Assembly: GCF_020164535.1 (NCBI RefSeq)
Contig: NZ_JAIQZC010000002.1
Span: forward strand, 248,001-312,000
Source of the DNA: Psychroflexus montanilacus
GTDB lineage: Bacteria > Bacteroidota > Bacteroidia > Flavobacteriales > Flavobacteriaceae
Direction: 5' to 3'
Length of the DNA: 64,000 nt
How positions within the stretch are numbered: the first letter of the stretch is position 1; the number at the start of each line of letters is the position of its first letter. The notes under the pieces were generated by a model, which had not been told where the DNA came from, made no database searches, and worked only from the letters and a program-made list of their open reading frames with translations. The position numbers were made by a program, and so were the translations under genes. This document shows positions 46,915 to 57,427 of this stretch, in pieces.

Positions 46915-49182
46915 TTAAGCGTTATTTTGCTTTTTAATCATGTTCAATGCAGATCCTTCTTTAAACCAGCCAATCTGAGTATCGTTATAGGTATGATTCG
47001 CTTTAATAGTATCTTTAGAACCATCGGCATGCACCACTTCGATAGTTAAAGGCTTACCTTCTGCAAATTCCTCAAGATCTATAAAATTGAATGTATCATC
47101 TTCTTGAATCAAATCGTAATCACTTTCGTTATCAAAAGTGATTCCTAGCATACCTTGCTTTTTGAGGTTTGTTTCGTGAATTCTCGCAAATGATTTTACT
47201 AAAACTACTCTTACCCCAAGGTGTCTTGGCTCCATAGCAGCATGTTCTCTGGAAGAACCTTCACCGTAATTATGGTCACCAACCACTACTGTAGGGATAC
47301 CTTCAGCTTTATAAGCACGTTGAGTTTTTGGCACTGCATCATACTTACCATCCAACTGACTTTTCACAAAGTTAGTTTTCATATTGAAAGCATTAACGGC
47401 TCCAATTAGACAGTTATCTGAAATATTATCGAGATGACCTCTGTATTTTAACCATGGACCAGCCATAGAAATGTGGTCTGTCGTACATTTACCATGAGCT
47501 TTTATAAGCAACTTAGCACCTGTTAAGTTTTTTCCATCCCAAGGATCAAATGGCTCTAAAAGTTGAATTCTGTTGGATTTTGGATCTACTTTCACATTAA
47601 TAGTGCTTCCATCAGGTTTCGGAGCCAAATAGCCATTGTCTTCCACATCAAAGCCTAGTTCAGGCAATTCAATTCCTTGTGGAGCATCAAGTTTAACTTC
47701 TTCACCATCCTCATTGATCAAAGTGTCATTCATAGGATCAAAATCCAGACGGCCGGCAATAGCAATAGCCGCAACCATTTCTGGTGAACCAACAAAAGCA
47801 TGTGTATTTGGGTTTCCATCTGCACGTTTCGAGAAGTTTCTGTTGAAGGAGTGAACGATAGTGTTTTTCTCCTCACCCTTTCTATCGCTTCTATCCCATT
47901 GTCCAATACATGGCCCACATGCATTCGTAAATATAGTAGCGCCAAGGTCTTCAAAGACTTTTAATAAGCCATCACGCTCTGCAGTAAATCGGATTTGCTC
48001 AGACCCAGGATTAATACCAAAATCTGATTTTGGAATCAACTTTTTATCTACAGCCTGTTTTGCAATAGAGGCTGCTCTAGTTAAATCCTCATAAGAAGAA
48101 TTAGTACAGGATCCAATAAGTCCCCAATCCACTTTAATTGGCCACCCGTTTTTCTTAGCCTTCTCTCCAAGCTCTCCTACTGGCGTAGCCAAATCTGGAG
48201 TAAAAGGTCCATTAAGGTGGGGTCTTAGCGTAGTTAAATCAATTTCAATCACTTGATCAAAGTACTGCTCAGGATTTGCATAGACTTCATCATCCCCAGT
48301 TAAATGCTCTCTTATTTTATTAGCTTCATCTGCAATTTCGTTTCTATCGGTAGCCCTTAAAAAACGCTCCATAGAGTCATCGTAACCAAATGTAGACGTA
48401 GTTGCTCCAATCTCGGCACCCATATTACAAATTGTACCTTTACCAGTACATGAAAGGTTTTTAGCTCCTTCACCGAAGTATTCTACAATACATCCTGTTC
48501 CACCTTTAACAGTAAGAATTTCTGCCACTTTAAGGATGACATCTTTTGCAGCAGTCCAACCTTGTGGAGCACCTGTAAGTTTTACTCCGATAAGCTTCGG
48601 AAATTTGAGTTCCCAGGGCATTCCTGCCATCACATCTACTGCATCTGCACCACCTACTCCAATAGCAACCATTCCAAGTCCACCAGCATTTACTGTGTGA
48701 GAATCGGTACCAATCATCATTCCGCCTGGGAAAGCATAATTTTCTAAAACCACCTGGTGAATAATTCCAGCACCTGGCTTCCAAAAACCAATTCCGTATT
48801 TACTAGAAACAGATTCTAAGAAATCAAAGACTTCATTACTTGTTTCGTTTGCTCTTTTTAAATCTTTAGTAGCTCCTTGTTTGGCCTGAATTAAATGATC
48901 ACAGTGCACAGTTGTAGGAACAGCTACGTTTTCTTTTCCGGCCTGCATAAATTGAAGCAAGGCCATCTGAGCTGTAGCATCTTGACATGCTATGCGGTCT
49001 GGTGCAAAATCAACATAGTCTTTACCTCTTGTAAATTTTTGGTCGGGTTTGTTTTCCCAAAGGTGGGAATAAAGAATTTTTTCTGAAAGTGTAAGTGGTT
49101 TGCCAACGGTTTCACGAGCTTTATCTACTCTTTCCGACATTTGGCTATACACTTTCTTTATCATATCGATATCAAAAGCCAT
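46915..49182 (-). CDS. Aconitate hydratase (mitochondrial-type)
   Basis: A 755-residue aconitase of the TCA cycle that turns citrate into isocitrate. The 4Fe-4S cluster cysteines are in IGSCTNSS and [10 protein letters not shown]. Substrate-binding motifs include [14 protein letters not shown] and the C-terminal swivel domain [21 protein letters not shown]. The sequence is of the mitochondrial-type aconitase, shorter than AcnA and unlike AcnB, so I give no symbol. It works in the same cycle as sucC. It has a TATTTTTG promoter element and a strong terminator. Confidence 0.97.
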   Translation of the reverse strand: MAFDIDMIKKVYSQMSERVDKARETVGKPLTLSEKILYSHLWENKPDQKFTRGKDYVDFAPDRIACQDATAQMALLQFMQAGKENVAVPTTVHCDHLIQAKQGATKDLKRANETSNEVFDFLESVSSKYGIGFWKPGAGIIHQVVLENYAFPGGMMIGTDSHTVNAGGLGMVAIGVGGADAVDVMAGMPWELKFPKLIGVKLTGAPQGWTAAKDVILKVAEILTVKGGTGCIVEYFGEGAKNLSCTGKGTICNMGAEIGATTSTFGYDDSMERFLRATDRNEIADEANKIREHLTGDDEVYANPEQYFDQVIEIDLTTLRPHLNGPFTPDLATPVGELGEKAKKNGWPIKVDWGLIGSCTNSSYEDLTRAASIAKQAVDKKLIPKSDFGINPGSEQIRFTAERDGLLKVFEDLGATIFTNACGPCIGQWDRSDRKGEEKNTIVHSFNRNFSKRADGNPNTHAFVGSPEMVAAIAIAGRLDFDPMNDTLINEDGEEVKLDAPQGIELPELGFDVEDNGYLAPKPDGSTINVKVDPKSNRIQLLEPFDPWDGKNLTGAKLLIKAHGKCTTDHISMAGPWLKYRGHLDNISDNCLIGAVNAFNMKTNFVKSQLDGKYDAVPKTQRAYKAEGIPTVVVGDHNYGEGSSREHAAMEPRHLGVRVVLVKSFARIHETNLKKQGMLGITFDNESDYDLIQEDDTFNFIDLEEFAEGKPLTIEVVHADGSKDTIKANHTYNDTQIGWFKEGSALNMIKKQNNA

Positions 49183-49202
49183 AGTATATATAATTTAGGT
49201 TG

Positions 49203-49210
49203 CAAAAATA
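49203..49210 (-). promoter_or_regulatory. Aconitase gene -7 element
   Basis: Minus-strand TATTTTTG, an exact TAnnTTTG match, about 20 nt before the ATG. The upstream box is only TTC. Confidence 0.5.
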
Positions 49211-49410
49211 ACGTTTTTGGTTGAGTTTGGAAAATGTGCAAGATTAAAGCGAAAACTCTAACAATATTTTACACTTACATCATTTTTAATACACATAATT
49301 ATCATATTTACATTTTAATCTAAATAAAGTTGATAAATCGATAAAAAAGAGATTAGAATGGAAATATATAAAAGTTAATGTCTTACAATTTAGATTGAAT
49401 ATCAATAAAC

Positions 49411-50364
49411 TTAAAGCAATTTTTGAATAATGTCTTCTATTGAAATTTGTTCTGCTTCAGCCTTATAGTTCCTTACAACGCGATGCCTCAAGATTGAAGT
49501 AGCCACAGCTTGAACATCTTCAATATCAGGTGAGTATTTACCTTTTGAAGCGGCGTGTGTTTTGGCTGCAAGAACTAGATTTTGTGATGCTCTTGGCCCT
49601 GCACCCCAGTCTACATATGTATTAATAAACTCGGTACTTTGTCCAGTATTTGGTCTTGTCTTACCTACCAAACTTACAGCATACTCTATTACATTATCTG
49701 CAATAGGGATTTTACGAATGAGCTTTTGAAGTTGAATAATTTCTGAAGGTGAAAATAAAGGTTGAATTTTCACTTCCATATTTTGAGTTGTTGCCTTTAC
49801 CACATCTACTTCTTCCTGGAATGTCGGATACGTCAAATTAACCTCAAACATAAATCTGTCCAGCTGGGCTTCAGGTAAAGGATAGGTTCCTTCTTGTTCT
49901 ATGGGATTTTGAGTAGCCAGAACAAAATACGGATTAGAAAGTAAGTAATTTTTACCGCCAACGGTTACTGCCTTTTCCTGCATGGCTTCCAAAAGAGCTG
50001 CCTGGGTTTTAGGGGGTGTTCTATTGATTTCGTCGGCCAGTAATATATTTGTAAAAACAGGTCCCTTTAAGAATTTGAAAGCGCGGTTTTCGTCTAATAT
50101 TTCAGAACCTATAATGTCACTAGGCATGAGATCGGGCGTAAACTGTACTCGCTTAAATTGAAGTCCTAAAGCTTGCGAAATTGTGTTCACCATCAAGGTT
50201 TTAGCAAGGCCAGGAACACCTACAAGTAATGAATGACCTCCAGAAAATATAGAAAGTAATAAGGTGTCAATCACCTCATCTTGACCAACTATAACTTTTG
50301 CAATTTCAGATTTTAAGACGTTATATTTCTTTACAAATTCGTCTAAATCAGTTACATCCGACAT
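49411..50364 (-). CDS. MoxR family AAA+ ATPase
   Basis: A 317-residue MoxR ATPase, a chaperone-like AAA+ protein. Walker A is GVPGLAKT (49-56), Walker B is LLADEINR, and sensor and arginine-finger regions follow (VLATQNPIEQEGTYPLPEAQLDRFMF). MoxR genes usually sit with DUF58 and von Willebrand factor A genes. Here the gene is instead the last of a foldase operon, 1 bp after a SurA-like gene, which suggests a role tied to envelope protein quality. No DUF58 gene is visible in the window. Confidence 0.95.
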   Translation of the reverse strand: MSDVTDLDEFVKKYNVLKSEIAKVIVGQDEVIDTLLLSIFSGGHSLLVGVPGLAKTLMVNTISQALGLQFKRVQFTPDLMPSDIIGSEILDENRAFKFLKGPVFTNILLADEINRTPPKTQAALLEAMQEKAVTVGGKNYLLSNPYFVLATQNPIEQEGTYPLPEAQLDRFMFEVNLTYPTFQEEVDVVKATTQNMEVKIQPLFSPSEIIQLQKLIRKIPIADNVIEYAVSLVGKTRPNTGQSTEFINTYVDWGAGPRASQNLVLAAKTHAASKGKYSPDIEDVQAVATSILRHRVVRNYKAEAEQISIEDIIQKLL

Positions 50365-50365
50365 A

Positions 50366-51802
50366 CTATTTTTTTATCCAAGACTTTGCAAATTCGCAAA
50401 CCTTATAATCTCCATTCACTTTAATATAAGTATCCTGAACTTTTTTGGCTTTCCAGGCATTTATTTCCTTGAGCTTCTTTTGCTGTAACGCTAACTCTCT
50501 AATTCGAGTATAGTCCTCACTAAACTCAGCGACATGCTCAGGAATTTTCTTGGTAACCGTAATCAGTTTGAAAAATACTTTTGCAGTTCTAGGTTCAGAA
50601 TCTTTGATAACTGGAGAAATCTCATTTTCTTTCAAATTATTCACCTGATCGTAAATAGAAGGGTCTACTTTAGTCAATTCAAATCTTCTATCACCAGTCG
50701 CATTATTGATAAGTTGACCTCCGCTTTCTCTTGTTTCTCTTTCATCTGAAACTTCTCTTGCAGCATCTCTAAAATTCACTTCACCGTTCACAATTTTCTC
50801 TCTCACTAGTTCAATTTCTTTCTTTGCCTTTTCTACCGCTTCAGAACTTATTTCTGGGTAAAGAAGGATATGTCTAACATCAACTTGCTGACCCCTAATT
50901 TTTTCTACAGTTAGGATATGCCATCCAAATTCAGTTTCGAAAGGTTTGCTTATTTCTCCTTCTCTTAAACTAAAGGCAGCATCTTTAAATTCTTTCACAA
51001 AATTATCTTCTTTTGACAAAGTTATTTTCCCGCCCTGACTTTTAGACCCCCTATCTTCTGAATAAAGGACTGCTTTCGTAGCAAAGCTTCCACCTGCCAA
51101 AACATCGTCTCTGAAGGAATTCAATTTATCGATGACGGCTTGTGTTTCCTTTTCGCCTACTTCAGGCTTAACAATAATTTGTGCTAATTCTACTTCGTCG
51201 CTTATTAAAGGAATCTCATCTTCTGGGATAGCTTCAAAGAAATCTCTGGTTTCCTCTGGCGTAATCTCCACCTCATCCACAATAGCTCCTTGCATCTCTT
51301 CTGCAAGCATCCGCTGTGTGTTGATTTCATTAAGCTGGTCTCTTAGCTCATCTTCGGTTTCGATCTTATAAAACCCAAGAAGTTTATCCATACTCCCCAC
51401 CTGTTGAACAAATTGTCGGATTTGTTGATCTGTAAAACTTTCAACTCTGGCTGGATTAAACGGTAAACTGTCCTGTTGTGCATGGTGAGCAAACAGCTTA
51501 TTCTCCATAATGGTTTCTGCAACATCACAAAAGGTAACATCCCCTACTTCTTGATTTTTCATATCCAGATAAGCCTTAGAAATATCACTTTCCAGTACCA
51601 AATAATCCCCAACCACTGCGGCAACTCCATCAATTTTGACGCGACCGTCTTCTGTAACCTTGGTAGCTTCAAGCACTTCTGGACCAATGTCAGAATCTTT
51701 TAAAAGGTTGTCTTTTTCATCGATGGTAACCTGTGCAAAAGTCATGAAGCTCGAAAGTAAAACCCCGAGTATCATGAGTAAATTAATAGACTTCAAATTC
51801 AT
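50366..51802 (-). CDS. SurA-like periplasmic peptidyl-prolyl isomerase
   Basis: A 478-residue exported chaperone-isomerase. The signal peptide (NLLMILGVLLSSFMTFAQ) is followed by a SurA N-terminal helical region (about 55-200) and two parvulin-type domains. The first is GSKSQGGKITLSKEDNFVKEF with GEISKPFETEFGWHIL. The second begins VDVRHILLYPEISSEA and is less well conserved. An ATG at 51817 is also open, but 51802 begins a good signal peptide. The start overlaps the preceding gene by 20 bp. It probably escorts outer-membrane proteins to the Bam machinery. Confidence 0.9.
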   Translation of the reverse strand: MNLKSINLLMILGVLLSSFMTFAQVTIDEKDNLLKDSDIGPEVLEATKVTEDGRVKIDGVAAVVGDYLVLESDISKAYLDMKNQEVGDVTFCDVAETIMENKLFAHHAQQDSLPFNPARVESFTDQQIRQFVQQVGSMDKLLGFYKIETEDELRDQLNEINTQRMLAEEMQGAIVDEVEITPEETRDFFEAIPEDEIPLISDEVELAQIIVKPEVGEKETQAVIDKLNSFRDDVLAGGSFATKAVLYSEDRGSKSQGGKITLSKEDNFVKEFKDAAFSLREGEISKPFETEFGWHILTVEKIRGQQVDVRHILLYPEISSEAVEKAKKEIELVREKIVNGEVNFRDAAREVSDERETRESGGQLINNATGDRRFELTKVDPSIYDQVNNLKENEISPVIKDSEPRTAKVFFKLITVTKKIPEHVAEFSEDYTRIRELALQQKKLKEINAWKAKKVQDTYIKVNGDYKVCEFAKSWIKK

Positions 51803-52643
51803 TATTTTTTGTAGCATCTTTTGTAATCTCTTTTTCGATGTTCTTAGAAATATTTATCTTCTTTCTATTGAGCAAAATTTGCTCAATCGTTGGCCTCACA
51901 TAACTTAAAGGCGCTTCTTCATTCCGTTTTAATGTAGATTTTATAACTATATAAAAATGATCGTTTTCACTTTCAATTTCGATAAAATTTTGAGTTTTCA
52001 AAAGTTCAGATTTATCTAACTCTACGCCTTTGTTCTCTTTAAATTCCTGCACTACATCAGAAACACGAACCCAAATAGAATCATTTAGAGATAATGATTT
52101 GAATTCCAAAGATTTCTCTTGCAATGATAGCATATCTTCAGGACTAAAACGCAAAAATTGACGTTTTATGTCCTTCAATGACTTCATTTTTTTATCCAAT
52201 TGCAAATAGCGTATTTGAACAAGATCTTCGTTCAATTTAAAATTAGCTTTATTGCTTTCATAATAAATATTCACATCCACAGAATCTATCTGATTATTTA
52301 ATTCTCTTTCTATTAAAGCATCTTTGTAAGCCTTTTTAAACAGCTGCTCCTCATATTTCATGGACAATTCCCTGAAATCATTTTGTTGATCGTTTGGCAA
52401 GTTAAGCTTCGCCCTGTCTAGTAAAAGCTTATCTGTTGCCCAGTTTTGGATGTATCGTCTGGCTGCGACAGCACTGTCTTCTGAAGTAAGTTTGCTAGAA
52501 AGATGACTTTCCAGTTCCTCAAAACTTAAGTAATGATTATTCACCCTAGCAACAAAGTTGGTATCTTCTTTTTTACTGAAGAAAGAACAAGCTCCTAGCG
52601 CCAACGAAATCAATACAACTCCTATAAAATATCTACTTTTCAA
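51783..52643 (-). CDS. SurA N-domain-like lipoprotein without a parvulin domain
   Basis: A 286-residue lipoprotein with lipobox LGAC (Cys19). The segment FVARVNNHYLSFEELESHL is the typical start of SurA/PpiD N-terminal regions, and a long helical part follows. I see no parvulin domain, so it may be a chaperone without isomerase activity. It lies between two parvulin genes, overlapping the first by 11 bp and the second by 20 bp, so all three are translationally coupled. Confidence 0.75.
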   Translation of the reverse strand: MKSRYFIGVVLISLALGACSFFSKKEDTNFVARVNNHYLSFEELESHLSSKLTSEDSAVAARRYIQNWATDKLLLDRAKLNLPNDQQNDFRELSMKYEEQLFKKAYKDALIERELNNQIDSVDVNIYYESNKANFKLNEDLVQIRYLQLDKKMKSLKDIKRQFLRFSPEDMLSLQEKSLEFKSLSLNDSIWVRVSDVVQEFKENKGVELDKSELLKTQNFIEIESENDHFYIVIKSTLKRNEEAPLSYVRPTIEQILLNRKKINISKNIEKEITKDATKNNEFEVY

Positions 52644-54564
52644 GTCTTTCTTTTACCTTTTTCAAAACATCATCATTCAAAACTATATCATAGCTGGCCC
52701 TCAATTCTGATATTATTTCCTGCTCCTTTTCTTCTTGTAAAATACTTATTATTTTACCATTCACTTCTTCAAATTTTGGAATTCTGGCTTCCTCAACTTC
52801 ATCAACATTCATCATCAAAAATTGATTTGAATGCTTATAAATTTTACTTACACCTTCTCTAAATTTAAAACGCTTAGGAAGCTTTGCGGAGGATGCTTTT
52901 AAAATCATTTCTTCCAGAATGATATCCTCTGCTAATTCGACACTCAAGGTATCCTCTTGGCTTAGTTTTTTTAGTTCAGCCCTTAAGGCTTTAAGAGATT
53001 TCTTATTTTTAGAGGTGTAAATTTGTCCCTTTACTTTCTTAGGAACTTTAAAGTCTTGAGCATTGGAATTGTGATATTCTTGTTGAGACACAGTGTCTTT
53101 GGATACAGGCTCCCAGACCATAGCAGTCATGTAGTCAAAAATTAAAATACCATTTTTATACTCCTCGATTCTATCTGCAAACTCTTTGTCTATTTCTGGT
53201 AATTTCGTTTTATGATGAGACAACAACTCACTGTAAACCATATCATTTACCGCATTTTCTAAAACAATCTTGTGATCTGGCAACTTGGATAAAGTGCGCT
53301 GCTGTCTTTCCAAATATTCTCCAAACGTTTTATAATCCACTTCTCTATCTTCTACAGTGATAATGACTTTGGATGTTGAATTTTCCTGAGGTTCGTATCT
53401 CCATTTACTTTTAGAAAAACGGTCGTCCATCAGGTTCAAAAAATAATCTTTTGCTTTCTGATCGACTTTTACAGTGTATAACTCTTCAAGATCTTCTTTG
53501 ATTTTGGATACCAAGATTTTGGACCTGGAGGAACTCTTTAATCTTCTCTTGTATTCTTCTTTGACCTCATCGTAAGGTTGAAGTGGAATCGTTTCTATCA
53601 ATTTGACAATATGCCAACCGAATCTGGTTTTAAAGGGCTTTGTATAATCACCTTCATTTTCAAGTTTATAAGATTCATTCTCGTAAGCTTTTGAGTTTAA
53701 ACCCCCAAGGCTAAACGGGGTGACAAAGCCACCTTCGCTTGCAGAATTTGGATCCTGACTGTATTGCTTGGCTAGTTCATGAAAATCTTCCCCTTCTTCT
53801 AGCCTATTGTATATTTTTTGAATTCTCACTTCTGGATCTTGAAGGGAGTCACTTGGCAGCAACATGATGTGTGCTGTTTTCAATTTACCTTTGGAGGGGC
53901 GTTCACCTGTTTTCTTTATAATGTGGTATCCATAATCAGTTCTTACAGGTTTTGACACTTCACCAACTTTCATAGCATATGCAGCGTCTTCAAATTCATA
54001 AACCATCTTGAAGGTATTAAACCAGTTCAAGTCTCCACCATTATTTTTTACTGAAGGATCTTCAGAATATTCTTTGGCCAGACTTTCAAAATCTTCTCCA
54101 TTCTCAATACGCTTTTTCAACATCAAGGCTTTTTGATAAACCGCAGAAGTATCTTTTTCATATTTAGATAGGTTCAATAGGATATGGCTGGCTCTAACTT
54201 CAGTTTGAGTTCTGTCATAAGTTTCTTTCACCATAGCTTCGGTTACCTCGCCATTGGAAATGTAACTATCTGAAATTTGTTTGTAATATCTCCCAAATTC
54301 TTTTTTGAAAGAAGCAAGTGTATCGAGTTCGAGATCGTAGGCAGATATTAACTTCAATTGAAAATTTATGTAACGTTTTAGATGGTCTTCAACTGATTCA
54401 GTTTCCGAAGAAAGAAGACTTGAATTTTTTTGATAAGAATTTATAAATGCGTCAACTGCATACTTTTCGCCGTCAATTGTGAAAAGTGTTTTGTCTTCAA
54501 TCTGGGCATTCGCAACAAAAACAAAGCATAATAAACATATGCAAAAACTAAAAAGTGGCTTCAT
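52633..54564 (-). CDS. Double-parvulin periplasmic peptidyl-prolyl isomerase
   Basis: A 643-residue exported protein. A signal peptide (MKPLFSFCICLLCFVFVANA) is followed by an N-terminal chaperone segment and two tandem parvulin domains at about 120-225 and 230-330. They begin EVRASHILLNLSKYEKDT and KLKTAHIMLLPSDSLQD, and each ends in YGYHII or FGWHIV. The C-terminal 300 residues are long and charged, as in PpiD-like proteins. The frame is open upstream to 54609, but the promoter ends at 54582 and the signal peptide starts at 54564. First gene of the foldase-moxR operon. Confidence 0.9.
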   Translation of the reverse strand: MKPLFSFCICLLCFVFVANAQIEDKTLFTIDGEKYAVDAFINSYQKNSSLLSSETESVEDHLKRYINFQLKLISAYDLELDTLASFKKEFGRYYKQISDSYISNGEVTEAMVKETYDRTQTEVRASHILLNLSKYEKDTSAVYQKALMLKKRIENGEDFESLAKEYSEDPSVKNNGGDLNWFNTFKMVYEFEDAAYAMKVGEVSKPVRTDYGYHIIKKTGERPSKGKLKTAHIMLLPSDSLQDPEVRIQKIYNRLEEGEDFHELAKQYSQDPNSASEGGFVTPFSLGGLNSKAYENESYKLENEGDYTKPFKTRFGWHIVKLIETIPLQPYDEVKEEYKRRLKSSSRSKILVSKIKEDLEELYTVKVDQKAKDYFLNLMDDRFSKSKWRYEPQENSTSKVIITVEDREVDYKTFGEYLERQQRTLSKLPDHKIVLENAVNDMVYSELLSHHKTKLPEIDKEFADRIEEYKNGILIFDYMTAMVWEPVSKDTVSQQEYHNSNAQDFKVPKKVKGQIYTSKNKKSLKALRAELKKLSQEDTLSVELAEDIILEEMILKASSAKLPKRFKFREGVSKIYKHSNQFLMMNVDEVEEARIPKFEEVNGKIISILQEEKEQEIISELRASYDIVLNDDVLKKVKERLEK

Positions 54565-54581
54565 TTTTTTGATTTTGAAAG

Positions 54582-54612
54582 CAAAAGTAAGAAAAATGCA
54601 AACGCACACAAT
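54582..54612 (-). promoter_or_regulatory. Promoter of the foldase-moxR operon
   Basis: On the minus strand ATTG (54612-54609), exactly 19 nt, then TACTTTTG (54589-54582). This matches the Bacteroidota consensus and leaves about 12 nt of leader to the ATG at 54564. Confidence 0.8.
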
Positions 54613-54679
54613 GTTTAAGTTTTTTTAAAAAAGCAAGTTTACTCTATCACATTGCTTGGATAAGAATTAAACTTGTAAT

Positions 54680-55132
54680 ATGAAATATACTACTGAAATC
54701 ATTATCAACAAACCTAGAGATCTTATTATAGAAACTTTTGAGAATTCGAGTTTACTTCCCCACTGGCAAAGAGGTTTAAAACGAAGTCGAGTGGTAAGCG
54801 GAAAAGATGGAGAAGTAGGAAGCAAAAGAAAGCTATACATTACTATGGAGGGCCAATCCATTAAAATGACAGAGACCATCATCAAGAAAAACCTACCAGA
54901 AGAATGGCATGGAAAGTACACTTCTAAGGGTATGGAAAGCATTCAACAGAATTTTTTTGAAGCTCTTAGCGATAATCAAACCAAGTGGACTTCGCATAGT
55001 GAATTTAAATTTTCTGGATTTATGAAACTTATTAGCAAACTGCTCCCCGACATATTCAAAAAAAGGTCGGTTCTCGTCCAGCAGGATTTCAAGGCATTTA
55101 TAGAAGACGGTAAGAGCGTGAAAACAAATTAA
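54680..55132 (+). CDS. SRPBCC (START/Bet v1-like) family protein
   Basis: A 150-residue polyketide-cyclase/Bet v1-type lipid- or ligand-binding fold. It shows TTEIIINKPRDLIIETFENSS, a central beta sheet, then WTSHSEFKFSGFMKLISKLLPDIFKKR, the common ending of SRPBCC proteins. Ligand unknown. It is divergent from the foldase operon. A near-consensus box (TAAACTTG, 54668-54675) is very close to its ATG. Confidence 0.8.
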   Translation: MKYTTEIIINKPRDLIIETFENSSLLPHWQRGLKRSRVVSGKDGEVGSKRKLYITMEGQSIKMTETIIKKNLPEEWHGKYTSKGMESIQQNFFEALSDNQTKWTSHSEFKFSGFMKLISKLLPDIFKKRSVLVQQDFKAFIEDGKSVKTN

Positions 55133-55186
55133 GTAAGGTTTGATTTATAATTTATATTGACTTTATTTGTAAAAAATTTTTAGAAA

Positions 55187-55732
55187 ATGAAATACATAAT
55201 TTGCATTGCCTTATTCGCATTCAGTTTAAATGGCATCTCACAAACAAAAGTTGGAACTGTCAATAACGAATACATCCTATCTCAAATGCCAGAAATTAAA
55301 GATGTTGAAGAACAACTGAAAGTGTATAGTGCCAAACTAGACAGTACCATACAGGACAAGTACGATGCATACCGCGAAGTTGTAGCTGAGTACAATGAAA
55401 AGGAGGAAGAAGGTATGAACGATGTCATGAAAAAAATTAAACAAAAAGAAATTGTTGATCTTGAAGAAGATTTGAAAAAACTTCAGCAGAATTCATCTCA
55501 AATGTTGCAAATACAACAAGATGAATACCTAAGACCACTCTACAATAAAATTGGGAAAGCCATTGAAACCATCGTTCAGGAAGAAGGTTTTACTCAAATT
55601 TTTGATGAAAACAACAGTATCATTTACATCGACCCAGAATTCGACATCACTTTAAAAGTGCTTGACAAACTAGGTATTGAAGTTGAAGAGGGTAGCGCCG
55701 ATGTGATTCCTGAAGATAACGGAGGTAACTAA
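55187..55732 (+). CDS. OmpH/Skp family periplasmic chaperone
   Basis: A 181-residue protein with a signal peptide (ends near NGISQ) and the OmpH/Skp layout: KVGTVNNEYILSQMPE, a long coiled-coil pair of helices rich in Lys and Glu, then YNKIGKAIETIVQEEGFTQIFDENN and a C-terminal strand. Skp trimers hold unfolded outer-membrane proteins, so it fits with the SurA-like genes nearby. It ends at a strong terminator shared with guaB. Confidence 0.9.
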   Translation: MKYIICIALFAFSLNGISQTKVGTVNNEYILSQMPEIKDVEEQLKVYSAKLDSTIQDKYDAYREVVAEYNEKEEEGMNDVMKKIKQKEIVDLEEDLKKLQQNSSQMLQIQQDEYLRPLYNKIGKAIETIVQEEGFTQIFDENNSIIYIDPEFDITLKVLDKLGIEVEEGSADVIPEDNGGN

Positions 55733-55753
55733 ATTCTAAAAACACCTTAAATT

Positions 55754-55787
55754 AAAAAAGCTCGAAATTTTTATTTCGAGCTTTTTT
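55754..55787. terminator. Bidirectional terminator between the Skp-like gene and guaB
   Basis: AAAAAAGCTCGAAAT, a short T-rich loop, ATTTCGAGCTTTTTT. The A-run and T-run flanks make it work on both strands. Confidence 0.92.
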
Positions 55788-55806
55788 AATTTTATCACAT
55801 GAAAGC

Positions 55807-57273
55807 TTATCTACTGTAATTCGGTGCTTCTTTAGTAATAGAAACACTGTGAGGGTGACTCTCCATCACACCCGAAGCTGTGATTTGTACAAATTCTCCA
55901 TGTTCTTTTAAGGCTTGAATATCTTTTGCACCACAGTAGCCCATTCCAGCTCTGAGTCCACCTATGAACTGAACCATACTTTCCACCAGCTCGCCCTTGT
56001 ATGGAACACGCCCTACAATGCCTTCTGGTACCAATTTTTTGATATCGTCTTCCACATCCTGGAAGTATCTGTCTTTAGAACCTTTATCCATGGCTTCAAT
56101 AGATCCCATTCCTCTGTAGGATTTGAATTTTCTACCTTCGTATATAATGGTTTCTCCTGGAGATTCTTTGGTTCCTGCGAGAAGCGATCCAAGCATCACA
56201 CAATCTGCACCGCCTGCAATCGCCTTTGGAATATCTCCGGTGTAACGAATACCACCATCGGCAATCACTGGAACGCCAGAACCCTTGATAGCCTCTGCCA
56301 CTTCCATAACTGCAGAAAGTTGAGGAAAGCCAACTCCAGCAACAATACGCGTTGTACAGATAGAACCTGGACCTACGCCTACCTTCACGGCGTCTGCTCC
56401 AGCTTCGACCAGGTATTTTGCAGCGTCGGCTGTAGCGATATTCCCAACCACGACATCCAATTTTGGAAATTCTTTTTTGATAACTTTCAACACATTTACC
56501 ACACCTTTGGTATGTCCGTGAGCTGTATCGATAACTACCGCATCCACACCAGCTTTTACCAAGGCAGCTGCTCGGTCAACAATATCGTTGGTCACACCCA
56601 AAGCTGCGGCCACTCTCAATCGACCGTATTCGTCTTTGTTGGCTGACGGCTTTTGAGTCAGTTTTGTAATATCTCTAAAGGTGATCAATCCTACCAGTTT
56701 ATTGTCTTTGTCGACCACGGGTAGTTTTTCGATTTTATGGCGTTGCAACACGACTTCAGCTTCTTTTAGCGAAGTCCCTTCACTCACAGTGACCAGGTTT
56801 TTGGTAGTCATGACTTCCTTGATCGGTCTTTCGTTTTTAACCTCAAAACGCAAATCACGGTTGGTCACAATACCGATTAATTTATGAGAATCGTCTACAA
56901 TAGGAATACCGCCGATACTGTGCTCTCTCATGCTATCATTAGCATCTTTCACAGTTGCAGTAATCGGAAGAGTAACTGGATCTATAATCATTCCGCTTTC
57001 GGCACGTTTCACTCTTCGTACTTTCAAAGCTTGCTCTTCTATGGTCATGTTTTTATGCAACACGCCAATGCCACCCTCTTGAGCAATTGCAATGGCCATT
57101 CTCGATTCTGTTACCGTATCCATGGCAGCAGAAACAATAGGAACATTAAGTGTAATATTTTTTGTGAATTTGCTTTTTATACTCACCGTTCTTGGCAGAA
57201 CGTCTGAATAAGCTGGTACTAAAAGAACATCGTCGTAGGTAAGTCCAAGTCCTTTTACTTTTGAATTTGTCAT
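55807..57273 (-). CDS. guaB: Inosine-5'-monophosphate dehydrogenase
   Basis: A 488-residue IMPDH, oxidising IMP to XMP in GTP synthesis. The TIM barrel holds [18 protein letters not shown] and the catalytic cysteine in [14 protein letters not shown] pair of CBS domains interrupts it at about residues 95-210. The mobile-flap region contains RYFQDVEDD. Normal length. It works just before guaA. A TATATTTG promoter element and a small inverted repeat lie upstream; the next gene upstream is the NACHT gene. Confidence 0.98.
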   Translation of the reverse strand: MTNSKVKGLGLTYDDVLLVPAYSDVLPRTVSIKSKFTKNITLNVPIVSAAMDTVTESRMAIAIAQEGGIGVLHKNMTIEEQALKVRRVKRAESGMIIDPVTLPITATVKDANDSMREHSIGGIPIVDDSHKLIGIVTNRDLRFEVKNERPIKEVMTTKNLVTVSEGTSLKEAEVVLQRHKIEKLPVVDKDNKLVGLITFRDITKLTQKPSANKDEYGRLRVAAALGVTNDIVDRAAALVKAGVDAVVIDTAHGHTKGVVNVLKVIKKEFPKLDVVVGNIATADAAKYLVEAGADAVKVGVGPGSICTTRIVAGVGFPQLSAVMEVAEAIKGSGVPVIADGGIRYTGDIPKAIAGGADCVMLGSLLAGTKESPGETIIYEGRKFKSYRGMGSIEAMDKGSKDRYFQDVEDDIKKLVPEGIVGRVPYKGELVESMVQFIGGLRAGMGYCGAKDIQALKEHGEFVQITASGVMESHPHSVSITKEAPNYSR

Positions 57274-57295
57274 TGCAATTAGATTTAATTGCGTG

Positions 57296-57321
57296 CAAAT
57301 ATACTTAATTTACAATTAAGT
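57296..57321 (-). promoter_or_regulatory. guaB promoter element with overlapping inverted repeat
   Basis: Minus-strand TATATTTG (57303-57296) is an exact -7 match. Directly upstream, and sharing one base, is ACTTAATT, 3 nt, AATTAAGT (57303-57321). The repeat could be an operator for guaB or a weak hairpin for the NACHT transcript. Confidence 0.45.
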
Positions 57322-57427
57322 GACTGAGACTTTAAGGTTTAGTTTGGAATTTCGGGGTTAGGAATGAAAAATGATGAGTTTTTAAAAAAATTCCGAAATG
57401 ACGAATTGAAGTAAAACAATTTAAGCT

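Noticed and set aside
46915-49182. Labelling the aconitase as acnB
   Set aside because: The domain order with the swivel domain at the C-terminus and the cluster motifs match mitochondrial-type aconitase, not AcnB.
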